Below, piece by piece: positions 20,691 to 53,600 of a DNA stretch of 64,000 nt. Below the pieces are notes generated by a model that saw nothing but the letters and a program-made list of their open reading frames with translations, made no database searches and was not told the DNA's origin. The position numbers and the translations under genes were made by a program. Source of the DNA: Castor canadensis (taxonomy: Eukaryota > Chordata > Mammalia > Rodentia > Castoridae); the NCBI RefSeq assembly GCF_047511655.1, contig NC_133389.1:127355973-127419972 (forward strand), given 5' to 3'. The number at the start of each line of letters is the position of its first letter. Position 1 is the first letter of the stretch.

Positions 20691-21780
20691 ACTTGAGGGT
20701 CAACCAAAGCGCGTACGCTGCCATTGAATTCTCACGACAGCCCCATTAAATAGTATCTTTCATTATACTAATAAGCATGGAAGCATAGAGAAGAATTAAA
20801 TAGCCTGCCTAAGGTACACAGTGGAGGCGCTAGCTGCAGTACAAACAGAAGGGTTGTACTCAAAAGAGAAGTGAACAAAAGAACAGAAGCGGTGGTGACC
20901 TCTCTTGCCATCATCTAGGAGGGGAAAAAAACCTTTAGGAGTTGCAGGCTGAAACACATTATTTTGTTTTCTTTTTAATGAAACACTTACTAGATTATTG
21001 TTTTTAAATTGTTAACATCTACCTGTATAGATAAATAAAGAAGGAAAATAAGACAATGTCTCTATACTGAAAGCAAAAAGTGGACACTTAAAGTGTTCTA
21101 TTAAAACTGAGGATTTAAGATTTTCCAGATTACCAATGAAGACATATTCTATATATTAAATTCTACAATGAGGATTTATAAGATACATTTGTGAACTTTC
21201 ACTTGCAAATATTAACAACTGGAATTTTTGCATTTACCCAAATTAGTCTGTTTCAAAATTTGTCTTTTCACTATTATAGCTGTGTGTATTCTTCTCTCTT
21301 TTCAATATTATAATCTTCAAGCATTCTTTCTCAGATCAAAGGAGACGTCTTTTTCCTTTCTTTGAGGAAATATTGAGAACACGATTTTTTTAAGAAGTTC
21401 CAATGATGACAATACAAAGATTAATAAGACATTCTCCTACCTCTCAAGTATCTCACTGTCCAGTAAGGGGACTCCTAAACATACACAAATATAGTATAAT
21501 GTAGCCACATAGGGAATAGTGAAAGGAAATTCAGAGAAGACTTCAGGAGAGAAAGGTTTTAGAGAATAAATCTGACCTGTAGAATAGAAGAAAGAAGTTC
21601 TCACTGCCATTTTCTTATTAATTCTTCTAGCATATGGTTGGTTCCAAAGTCATTGCTGCTTACAGTATATTATGCTTAAAACTTTAAAAAACACTCTGGT
21701 AATAGTATCTTTGGTCACATTGTTTTGTGTATACTTAAAGATATTTTCTCTTTTTATTTTGAAACGTGTATGATTTTTAG
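20691..21780. other. SCRN3: SCRN3 intron 1
   Basis: A MIR-like piece at about 20725-20850 (CAGCCCCATTAAATAGTATC; GCCTGCCTAAGGTACACAGT); otherwise AT-rich DNA with nothing recognised. Confidence 0.55.
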
Positions 21781-21795
21781 TTTTTTTTTTTAAAA

Positions 21796-43635
<21,840 letters not shown>

Positions 43636-43870
43636 TGATAACATGCATGGTTGGAAATCTTCCTCATAGATCGCCTTGCTAAACAACATAAACCTACTTT
43701 GAGCAAATCTGATTATTCCTTAATAGCATTCAGGTGATATCTAGACTATTAAAATTAGTTTTCTAAGACACTGAGAAACAGGGAAGAGGGAGAGAATGGA
43801 GGCAGGGGGCAGGGGGAGAAATGACCCAAACAATGTATGCACATGTGAATAAATGGATAATTAAAAAAAA
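43636..43870 (+). promoter_or_regulatory. SCRN3: SCRN3 3'UTR start with candidate poly(A) signal
   Basis: AATAAA at 43848-43853, 213 nt after the stop codon, lies inside an inserted L1 3' tail (43781-43869). It is a candidate proximal polyadenylation signal. Other AATAAA hexamers lie farther downstream, for example at about 44519, so the main 3' end is not determined. Confidence 0.45.
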
Positions 43871-43884
43871 GATACTGAGAAACA
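43766..43884 (+). mobile_element. Truncated L1 3' tail with TSD in SCRN3 3'UTR
   Basis: The insert 43781-43869 is a G-rich tract, GAAATGACCCAAACAATGTA, GCACATGTGAATAAATGG and an A8 tail. It is flanked by AGACACTGAGAAACA (43766-43780) and AGATACTGAGAAACA (43870-43884), which differ at one base. Confidence 0.88.
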
Positions 43885-44224
43885 AAACATTGGACTAGAA
43901 CACATAGAGTTATGCTATTTCTTTTAGTCACAATAACTGTCAATAATTAATATTCAATTCTGTACATAACACGAAGCATTAACATGATTCATGTTAATTA
44001 TAATTGTGTTATTAGAATTCTGTAGTGCCCTCAAGCCATTTTTTTCAATTTTATTAAGAAGTCAGATTTCTTTTTTTTTTAGTAATGGAAAATATCTCAA
44101 ATTGTGTTCTTGTGCTTTCAGCAAAAATGAACAAGAACAATTTTTAGATTTTTCACATTCTTTGTAATGACACTAACTGTATTTTGCAAATATACTTTTA
44201 TTAAATTCAAATATGCTCTTTGTC

Positions 44225-44930
44225 AATAGTTGGCTGGCCAGTGAATTTGTAGCTGTATCATCTAGCCTCCCTCTTGCTGTCTTGGAAACCACTGATCTTT
44301 TGTCTTCATAATTTAGCTTTTTCCAGAATGTTCTGTGGTTAGAATCATACAGGATGTAGCCTTTTCAGATTGGTTTAACTTACTAGTAATATGCATTGAA
44401 GGTTCTTCTGTGTTTTTTCCTGGCTTGATAGCTCATTTCTTTTTAGCACTGATGAGTATCCCTTGTTGATGCAGCACTACTAAAGGACATTAGTTTTTTC
44501 CAAGTTTTGGCAATGATGAATAAACCTGTAAACATCATTGTACGTGTTCCTGTGTGGATGTAAATTTTCAACTCACTTTGGGTAAAAATAATAATTGCTG
44601 AATCATATGGTAAATGTATGTTTAGTTTTATAATAACCTGCTGAACTCTCCAGAGTGGCTACCATTTTGTATTCGTAGCAGTGTTGCTCCACATCCTTGT
44701 CAGCACTTGTTGCTGCCAGTGTTTTGGACTTTGGCCATTTTAATAGACCTGTGGTTGTTTTCATTTTAATTTGTAATTTCTAACAACATGTGACATTGAG
44801 TATCTTCATATGCTTATTTGCTATCTTAATATCTTCTTTGATGAGGTATCTGTTCAGATCTTTTGCCCAGTTTTTAATCAGGTGTTCATTTTCTTATTGA
44901 CTAAAATGCTTTTTCTTTTCTTTTAATCAT
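44225..44930 (-). mobile_element. L1 3' remnant
   Basis: Reversed L1 motifs: GTTTTGGCAATGATGAATAA, CTCCAGAGTGGCTACCATTT, TCCACATCCTTGTCAGCACT. Diverged and noncoding. Confidence 0.75.
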
Positions 44931-46744
44931 CTCTCCATGTGTTGAGATTCTGAAATGCTTTTAAAGACTTGTTCTTAGGTTAATGTCTCAATCTTTAATA
45001 AATACCAATGAGATATCATGCTGCTCTGTCCGCCCCCTGTATAGATCATATTATACTTTTACCATTGGTTTTAAGTTTCAACTATGCTGCTCTTTCAAGT
45101 CCTTCAATGTACCTTGAATGTACTGGCTTGCACCACTTATCCCATGTGCTTCCCTTTATGTACGTAGTTCTTTTCATACTTTAGAATTTTGCCAAGAAAA
45201 GTTTTCCACATACAACCAGGTCAGGTCTCTTGTATATACTCTTGGAGCTAATGTTATCCTGATTCCAAATTAATTGCACATTTAACATCTGTGTTTCACA
45301 GTAGAATAGTCTCTATGAGGGTAATAGTCATATTTGTTCTTATTGTTTTGTGCCTAGTGGTCAGTATGGTATCTGGCACAATAAACATCTGTTAAATGAA
45401 TATCCAAGTACTGATAAAAATAATCTACACAACCCTCTTCTCTGTCTATAGAAATGTAAGGTTGAGAAAATTAGCTAGACAGTCTATCTGTACAACTTAC
45501 TAGTCTTTGATAAAGTCTCAAGTCAACCTGTCTCCTCTTTTCCCTATTAAAAATGGGAGTAACTCCTGTGGTAAAAGCAAGGATTATTGTAAAGATATAT
45601 GAATTAATTTATAAAGCAGCTTGAGAGATTTTCACGTATAAATTCCAACATGGTATTTGGGCTGTGGGTACTTGTGTGGGTAACTAATGTATTTTAGAAA
45701 ATGTAAGGTTTTCTTAAACTTCATCTCATAAGAGTAAAAAAATATAGTACCTGAGCTAATCTTTTTTTAGAGTTAACACTTAAATAGTGTTATATTTACC
45801 ATTACTTAATAAGCCAAAGGAATAAGATAATAAACTGAGTAGTTTGTTTGATTTTTGATGAAAGTATCAGTTCATATATTAATCATCAATAAAAATTTTG
45901 CCCTATGAATAATTATGCAGCCTAGAATTTTAGAAAGTTAGTTTCTTTTTGTAAAATTTGCCCCAAACAGGTGGACATATAGAATGTATTCTCTTTTAGT
46001 TACTTCATATTTTTATCAACCAATTACAGAAATTTAAAGTCCATGATTGCTGAAGAAAGGTGATAACAAAGAAGTTGATTTATGCGTTTATCTTCCCATT
46101 TCTCCTGTTCTTGTTACTGGTTCCACAATTTCCAAGAAGGAGGAAGGACCCAGTTTGGAGGCAAAAACTGATCTCAGCCATCATAGTCTGTTATTCATTT
46201 ACACTTCATCAGAGTCTGTTGTCCACTTATATTTCAGTATATGTTTTCAAAAGGTATCTACTTTCTTTGGAGCAAATCTTCAGTCAAACACAAAAGCCAA
46301 CCACCTAGCAAAGCTTATAAGCTTAAACCAATAAGTTGCTTATTGGTGTGATGGGAAGGTATCTCTCTAGGATAAGACAAGTATTGACAAAAATTAAAAA
46401 TGCAATTGAAAGAAAAGAAAGTCCGTTTTCTACCCACAGAAAACTTGCAAAAGGAAGAATCCATAAAAAAAGGAGATCACACAAAAGGGACATAAAGTGA
46501 TTACTCAGCCAGAGTTACCTGAACTTCACCGGAGTCATATCCAATTAATCGTCCACTTCTGCATGCCACTTGGTATAAAGAAAAAAACAATAAACAGTCT
46601 GAAGCTATTTGGGGAAGAACCAGTATTCTGACAGTCTTAAAGCATCCAAAGGGAAAGTTCAAAAGTAGAACTCAGGGCATTACCTAAGGAAAATAACCCA
46701 CTGGGAGCCTGGCTAGGAAAGAACCTTCCATTTACAATAAAGGA
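44931..46744. other. Intergenic stretch, nothing firmly recognised
   Basis: AT-rich. Two overlapping ORFs at 46047-46334 share the same bases in different frames and look accidental. Confidence 0.45.
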
Positions 46745-46832
46745 CTTAAGGGGATAGTGATGTAGCTCAGTGGATATAGTGTTTACCTGGCATGCACAAG
46801 GCCCTGGGTTTGATCCCTCAATCACTGCAAAT
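46745..46832 (+). repeat. ID (BC1-like) SINE monomer
   Basis: GATGTAGCTCAGTGGATATA box A and GGCCCTGGGTTTGATCCCTC box B. Confidence 0.85.
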
Positions 46833-47127
46833 AAAATAAATAGGGGGAAAGAGAATGGTGATACCATTTATGATCCTGAGCTGTGTGTCCAACTACTACT
46901 TGTCACATGACTACTTATGCCCAGATGTCTAAGGTAGTAGTTTGTATAGTATAAGATACAAGAGGGAAAAAAACTAAGAGCTGTATTCTGCATCATAACT
47001 TTTTGAAATTTACTGATCATTAATTACTCTTGAAATACCAAATATATCTTATTCTAAAAATACTGAGAGCTAAGCACAAGTTAGGCAAACAGTTAACTAC
47101 TGATGATTAATATGAAAGGTGTAGGTT

Positions 47128-47345
47128 TTGCTGAGTGCCAGTGGCTCATGACTAAAATCCTACCTACTTGAGAGGTAGAGACTAGGAGGACTGCAGTTTG
47201 AGGCCAGCCCAGCCAACAAAAGTGAGACCCTATTTCAAAAATACCCAACACAAAAAAAGGCTGGCAGAGTGGCTCATGCGGTAGAGCGCCTGCAAGTGTG
47301 AGGCTCTGAATTCAAACTTCAGTGCTACAGGGGAAAAAAAAAAAG
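47128..47345 (+). repeat. B1-ID dimer SINE
   Basis: CTGAGTGCCAGTGGCTCATG start; ID half from GGCTGGCAGAGTGGCTCATG; A-rich tail. Confidence 0.85.
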
Positions 47346-48267
47346 ATGTAGTTTTTAATCAAAATTGTATCAGATTATTTTACCAGCTATGACCACATAT
47401 TAAAAAAATCATAAATGTATGTAAAGGACTCTTATATTGACTTGTTCATTAAAGGTGTTTACTGAATACAGTTAAGGCCCTTTAGAATTCTTCTAAAGGG
47501 TCATGAAGAATAGGACAATCTCAGGAACTCAAGAAAACACTAAAAACTTATTAAAAAAAAGACCTTTGTGATGGCTCCTGCTATCACAGATTACTCAAAG
47601 ATGTCAGCAATGCAAGTTAAAATAGGTATTTTATTGAGAAACGTGCTTTGTCAGTGAGAAAGTAACAAACATTTCATTCAATAAAATCAGCATGTCCTTA
47701 ATACTAAAAACATCTCTTCAAAGCCTTTATTATCTGAAACTGCAGATTATTCTAATCCAGGTTTTCCGTGTCTCCCATGGAAAATGATGTTGCAGATTCC
47801 ATTTGTGCAAATAACAGAACATACGTAGCATGATTGGTTCACAAACAAATTCTTCACTTGAGTTTAGGTTGCCTGCATGCATGTGAGTGGTATCGCTTCA
47901 TTGCAACTATGAAAGCCATGAGACTTTGTTACTCCTGAACATTTAGAGCCCTAATGTGGTCATATCAAATTTTTTTTTTTAAAGTTCCACAGCAAGACAG
48001 TTCTGCTTTAAAAATCCCCACTCCCTAATCATAACATAAAATTGGTTTAGGCTAATAGTACAATAAATTTACTTGTTAAATACACTAGGCTTCCATGCAG
48101 TTTGTTTTTTTTTTTAAAGGGCAATGGTATTAACCCTATAATTTTCGAAATGGTCTTTATATATGAAACACTAAAAATGTAGATAAATATTTGAACGTGT
48201 TTTAAATAAGTTAAATCAGCACTGATTTCTACAATCAAGTCAATGTTCAAAGGTCAGGTAAATGAAT

Positions 48268-48465
48268 TTTTTTTTTTTGCAGCACTGGGGCTCAAACTCA
48301 GGGCCTACACCTTGATCCACTTCACCAGCCCTTTTTTGTGAAGGGTTTTTTTGAGATAGGGTCTTGCAGACTATTTGCCTGGGCTGGCTTCAAACTGTGA
48401 TCCTTCTGATTTCTGCCTCCTGAGTAGCTAGGAATGCAGGTGTGAGCCACTGGCGCCTCACTTGA
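48268..48465 (-). repeat. B1-ID dimer SINE
   Basis: T10, reversed ID (GGGCCTACACCTTGATCCAC), linker TTTTTTGTGAAGGG, reversed B1 ending CTGGCGCCTC. Confidence 0.88.
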
Positions 48466-48504
48466 ATCTCTTTTTACTTTTCTGAAGATAAAGCTTATCT
48501 GAGG

Positions 48505-48825
48505 GTTATGATCTGAATGTTTGTGTCTCCCCCAAATTCATATGTTGAAACCTAATCCCCAATGTGATGGTACTCAGAGGCAGTTAGGTCATGAGAGAGG
48601 AGCCTTCAGGAATGGGATTACTGCACATCCACCAGGTGAGATACCACCTGTGAACTAGAATCAGGCCCTCACCAAACGCTGAATCTGCTGATGCTTTTTT
48701 GTAACAACCAGCCCTGAGACCTGCGAGAAATAATTTTCTGTTGTTTATGAGTTACCCAGTTTATGTCACTTTGTTTTAGCAAACTAAACTAACTTAGTCT
48801 GTTTTAACAGACTAAGACAAAGGAG
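48505..48825 (+). mobile_element. MaLR-type solo LTR (MLT1-like)
   Basis: GGTTATGATCTGAATGTTTG start, CAAATTCATATGTTGAAACC, and the AATTTTCTGTTGTTTATGAG 3' region match the MLT1/MaLR LTR pattern. No internal viral genes beside it. Confidence 0.7.
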
Positions 48826-49464
48826 CAACATTTAGTGATTTTTAAATTTACAGACTTTTTATACATGGACACTTTAAAAAAACTGAATTCTAAAGGTAGT
48901 GGTAGGATGCTAGATTTAGAATTTTTAAATTTTGGCTTGAAATAGCCTTTTTTTTCACTGCAGAGAACCAAGTACTAGGGTTATCCTGCTTTATGATGCT
49001 TGTGCAAATATCAGAGATAATATATCACACACATGACAATAATTTTAATTACACTGAGATGAATATTCTCAAATTATTCATAGTACAAAAGTTAAAGATC
49101 AGATTATACTTCTGTTGAAGGGCTGTGGTTATGATAATATTTATGAAGTTCTTATTCCCTTCCTGGAGACCGCGTTTGGAAGTTCTAGCAGGAAAGCACA
49201 GCTATTTGTATACTCTTGACTGAGGATGGACCTCCTCTATTGGGGCACAGTGTACTCTTTGACTGAGTGTGCAGCTTCAGGAGTGTGCACAAGGTGTAGT
49301 GAGGGAGGAAGTGCACACCTGCCTAGCTAGCCAGATTGCTGAATCGACCCTAGTGATCAATGGGGAGATAGATGTCACATCCATCTTATTTCCTTCCTAG
49401 TGGAATAGATTAGCACTTCAGACAAAAGTACTAATAAAGTGCAAACCTTAAAAAAATAGTGTCA

Positions 49465-49808
49465 GCAAGGCACAGTGACTCAAGCCATAATCTTACCTAT
49501 TTAGTAGACAGAGATAGGGAGAATCGGGGTTTAAGGCCAGCCCAGGCAGAAAGTTCCTGAGACCCCATCTCAACCAACAAAAAAAGCTTAGCATGGTGGC
49601 ACACCTCTGTCATCCCAGCTACATGGGAGGCATAAATAAGAGGATCACAGTCCAGGCCAACCTGGGCATAAAGCCATACCCAATCTCAAAAATACCCCAA
49701 AGCAAAAGGGGATGGGGGTGTGGTTCAATGTAGACCACCTGCTTAGCAAGCACAAAGCTCTGAGTTCAAACCTCAGTACCACCAAAAAAAATATATATAT
49801 ATATATAC
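49465..49808 (+). repeat. B1-B1-ID trimer SINE with (AT)n tail
   Basis: B1 units from about 49465 and 49590 (GCATGGTGGCACACCTCTGT), ID from about 49710, ending in (AT)n at 49790-49807. Confidence 0.8.
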
Positions 49809-50159
49809 ATGTATATTTGTATATACACATACATATTCTCTTTAGTTTGTATATTATTTGTCAAAGAAATGGAAAAAATTAAAAGAACAAGAACCTTTAA
49901 TTAGAATTATTAAATTTTTTTAGGAAGTGCTAGTAATAAATATAAAGTCATAATTTAAGGTGCATTTTGCTAGCAGTAAAGCTACCAAATTTGATAATTT
50001 AAAGGAAATAGTCAGTTGGATATTGATTTTGAAATTATAGCAGATGGATGCAGGAAGAAATGATTTTAAAATGTTGGCATATTAGCATTATTTATAGTAA
50101 TTTTTGTATTCATTATCAGAACTTTAATTTGGCTTTCTCTTTTTCTTAAGTCAGTTTCT

Positions 50160-50340
50160 TATGTGTTTTACATACACATAAAATCACGCAGTGTCAGTAT
50201 GGAGTAGGAATGTGTCTTGTCAAGTTTTACAGAAGAGACAATTTGAGGCTCAGAGAGGCTAACTTGCCAGAGGTCACACAGCTAAAAACTAATAGATGTA
50301 GGTCTAGAGTATGATTCTATGAAGGGCTCTTTCCTTCATA
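50160..50340 (+). repeat. MIR next to the GPR155 stop codon
   Basis: ATTTGAGGCTCAGAGAGGCT, AACTTGCCAGAGGTCACACA and GCTAAAAACTAATAGATG follow the MIR 3' half. It ends about 2 nt from the TAA, so it forms the start of the GPR155 3'UTR (antisense to that transcript). Confidence 0.8.
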
Positions 50341-50342
50341 AT

Positions 50343-50643
50343 TTAGGTATTAGAGGAAAAAGGGGGTGGGGATGAATGCTCAATTTCTTTATAGCTTTCC
50401 TGTTGGGGGTTGCTTGCATTAATAGCAGGAGGACTCTGTTCCGGATTCTTTTGAAGAAATCTGTAAAACAAATACTCATCCCGAAATTCATATTCGTTGG
50501 TAATATGTTGGATGACTCCCCCTTGCACCAGCCTGTCTCCATATATCACAGCTTCACCACGGTCAGAGGCAAGGCCGATTTCAATTAGCCAATTCACCAG
50601 GTCACAGCCACAGAAGGTGCCAGCAGAAGTCTTTGCACCACAC
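50343..50643 (-). CDS. GPR155: GPR155 last coding exon, DEP domain and tail
   Basis: 301 nt, 99 codons plus TAA. The DEP core reads CGCDLVNWLIEIGLASDRGE, then AVIYGDRLVQGGVIQHITNE and YEFRDEYLFYRF, followed by a Ser/Pro/Asn-rich tail ending SSNT. Acceptor GACATACAG|GTGTG. The 3'UTR runs to lower coordinates and holds an old MIR directly after the stop. Confidence 0.97.
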
Positions 50644-53600
50644 CTGTATGTCAAAGGAATGATTCACCCATATGTTCTGTAAATCTGGTATCAGCTCTGC
50701 ATGACAGAGGACAAGCAAAGAAAAACAGAAACAAGGAAAGACAGCACGATGGTTAAGAGCATGGCAGGAATGAAACTGCTCTGACTATAAAAGAATTGTT
50801 CACTTTCCTGACCCTAGAAAGACCCACTGGAGAAAAACAGAGTATGCCATTAAAGCTTGTGAAAAACAGAAACTCTCAAACAACAACAAAAAGACATAGA
50901 AAATGTAAATGTATTGTTAGAGAAATGTTTTTTATTGAAGCACAGGTGCCTTTTATGATCATATCTGCTTTATAGACAGCTGAATATTTTATGCTTTATA
51001 AATTATTTTCCTCTTAGTTATACTAAGCAATTTATTTCAAGAACATTAAATATTTCTCACAAGCTCTTAAGAAATGACTGTTTTAGTTGGTGTGGCAGCA
51101 CATTTCTGTAATCCCAGTACTAGGGAGGCTGAGGAAACAGGATTTTAAGTTTACAAGGCCAACCTGGGTCTTAGTGAGACCTTGTCTCAAAAACAAAACA
51201 AAATGAAAAAAACAAAAACTATTTTTACTAAATTACTCAAATTTTTTCAGTTTATAGTACCCACAACTGGTCTTTGTTCTTGCCCTTGGTAGTCAACACC
51301 ATCATACTGATGTGGTTACTAGGAGTTTTCTTCATTAGAGAACAAGGAAGGAATAAAAGAGGTCTGCCTTGCTGCAAATCTAAGATTTTAAATTGAATCT
51401 TCAGTTATGAATCTTTTTGATTATTTAAAACTCATCTTCCTAATGCAAATGTGGAGTGTCTTAAGTATGAGCAAATAAAGAAGGCAAAGAGAAATGCAAA
51501 AAAGAAGTTAATCCAGTTACATGAATTCTGTACATTTTTATATAGATGTATGACAGACAACAAGAATCTGCCCACCAGCCATCAGTCAAGCTGTAAAACC
51601 TAAAGTGCTTGACAATAGGAAATGGTGGATGAAAAATGGGATGAAATGAGAAACAGGTGACAAAAATTTTGAAATATTTTACCATAAATAAAATATACAT
51701 TAGAGCTTCATATAAGAACCAGAACAAGTCAATATTCAAGTGCGTAAATTACAGTATTACAACCTGTGTCTCAGCCTTCTTTCCATTTGTTGACTTTTGA
51801 TTTATAGCCTAATGCCTCTGTCCCAGACACCAACAGAATAATTTTTGTTTCTTGATGACTCTGGCCAGGCAGCTGTAACAAAAGCCCATTAAGCCACACA
51901 GAGTGACAGATAATGTGGTGCTGTGCAGGCTGTAGAGTCTGGAAAGGGGCAGGGAATAAGCCAGGACACTACCAGCTGGTGTCCATTCACCATCTGGGAC
52001 CAAGACAGCCTGGCAGCCCTGCAAATGGCAAGGGCTATGCTTCCTGATAGTTGGCTAGCACCACAGGCTAACCTGGAGTTTTCTTTTTAAAGTTTTAAAA
52101 AGCATTTTTAATTGCTGGAACTAACCATAGATAGCGTCTGCAAATAATTGTGCTCAGCCCTTTAAGGCAGAGAACTAACTTTTCTCCATAGTTTACCATT
52201 GGCAGAGATTGGGCTAGGCCCATCACAGTCATTTTGTCACCTAAATCAAACAACCCTGAGAGTAAGATTTTCAAGAAAAAGAAAGCTAAGGTTTTAAGAC
52301 TTGAACTTGCCCAGGGTCACCAGCCAAGAACTTCAGGAGTTGAGTTCTAACATTAGTCCACACCCAATTAATGTCCTTTCCACTATCTATACCAGGCTGC
52401 CCTCTGATTATAATGGTGTGTATGTAGCTATAGTGGCAATAAACCATCCCGAGTAGTAATTTTCATAAAATTTCAAACTTTCAGTAATACACATAAAAAG
52501 TACTAGGTTCTTTATGTTTTGTTTATTTCCTTTTTCATGACAATCAAAACTGGTACTATAACACTTATTTATTCAAAGTTCATCATTTCCTATCAAAAAT
52601 ATTTCATACCTTGGAGAGCAGAAGAAAAAATATAATGCTATAGACTAAAGACTAGGACTTGAGGTGAAATATAAACAGCAGAATTAAGAGGCAGCAATTT
52701 CATTTTCTTGACAATAGCATTAGTAATATGAAATAGCATAGTACTAGAAAATGAGAATATAAAATCACTTCTAAATCCAGTGCATGTCAAAGCTTTGTGA
52801 GAGACACTGATGGCCATTATGAACAAATGTTAATATTCTACCACACTGTACTCCTTTTACAGTTTTCACATTTTCTCTAGAAATCAGAACTTATAGGACA
52901 TTTAAAAGATAACTAAAATCAAAATGATGTGGCTCTTTTGTACACTACTTCTTAAACTATAAACTGACTCATAACAACTAGCCTGTTAAAATCCAAAACT
53001 AACCATCTAAAATGTAATTCTATGGAACCTGTACTGGTAATTGGCTTACCTTCTTTCCTTGACAATGTTTTGGATACAGAGGTCACGGTGGTAATGGATA
53101 AATTGCTGGCATGTCATTTTTATTTCTTCAGAAACAGGAGAATCTCTGTTTTCTGCTGTTTCTTTATTATTCCATAAGAATTCAAGCCTGAAAACCAAAA
53201 TTAAGGAAAGAAAAGCATTGAAAGAGAATCATTCCTGCCTCATCAAAATGGCTGTTTCAGACAGTCACCAAAACTATTGTCTGTCTCTGAACTGGAAATA
53301 TTCTTGTTCTGCATTTGATTTCCTATTCAAAACAGGCTGGGTTGGGGTCCTAATCATTTGATAAAACCTCCAGATGTGTTTGACTCATTTCTGTTTCTAC
53401 CAAGAAATGTTTCTTATTCTGTATTTTGCTGTTTTGAACCACAAAGATAACTTAGAAGCCAGGTGTGGTGGAACATGCCTATAATTCCAACACCTTGGAG
53501 GGTGAAGCAGGAGGATCACAAGTTCAAAGCTAGACTGAGCTACATAGTAAGACCCTGTCTCAAAATAATCAAATCAAAACCAAACCAAACCAAACAAGAA

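Larger units (their letters stand above)
47624..50342 (-). other. GPR155: GPR155 3'UTR region, end undetermined
   Basis: From the stop codon the minus strand runs through a MIR, AT-rich DNA, a SINE trimer, a MaLR-type LTR and a SINE dimer. Minus-strand AATAAA hexamers occur at 47630-47635 and 47724-47729, but nothing shows which is used. The 3'UTR may be much shorter than this interval. Confidence 0.3.

Noticed and set aside
46047..46334. 95- and 82-codon overlapping plus-strand ORFs between SCRN3 and GPR155.
   Set aside because: Two frames over the same bases, no homology recognised, no splice or promoter signs.
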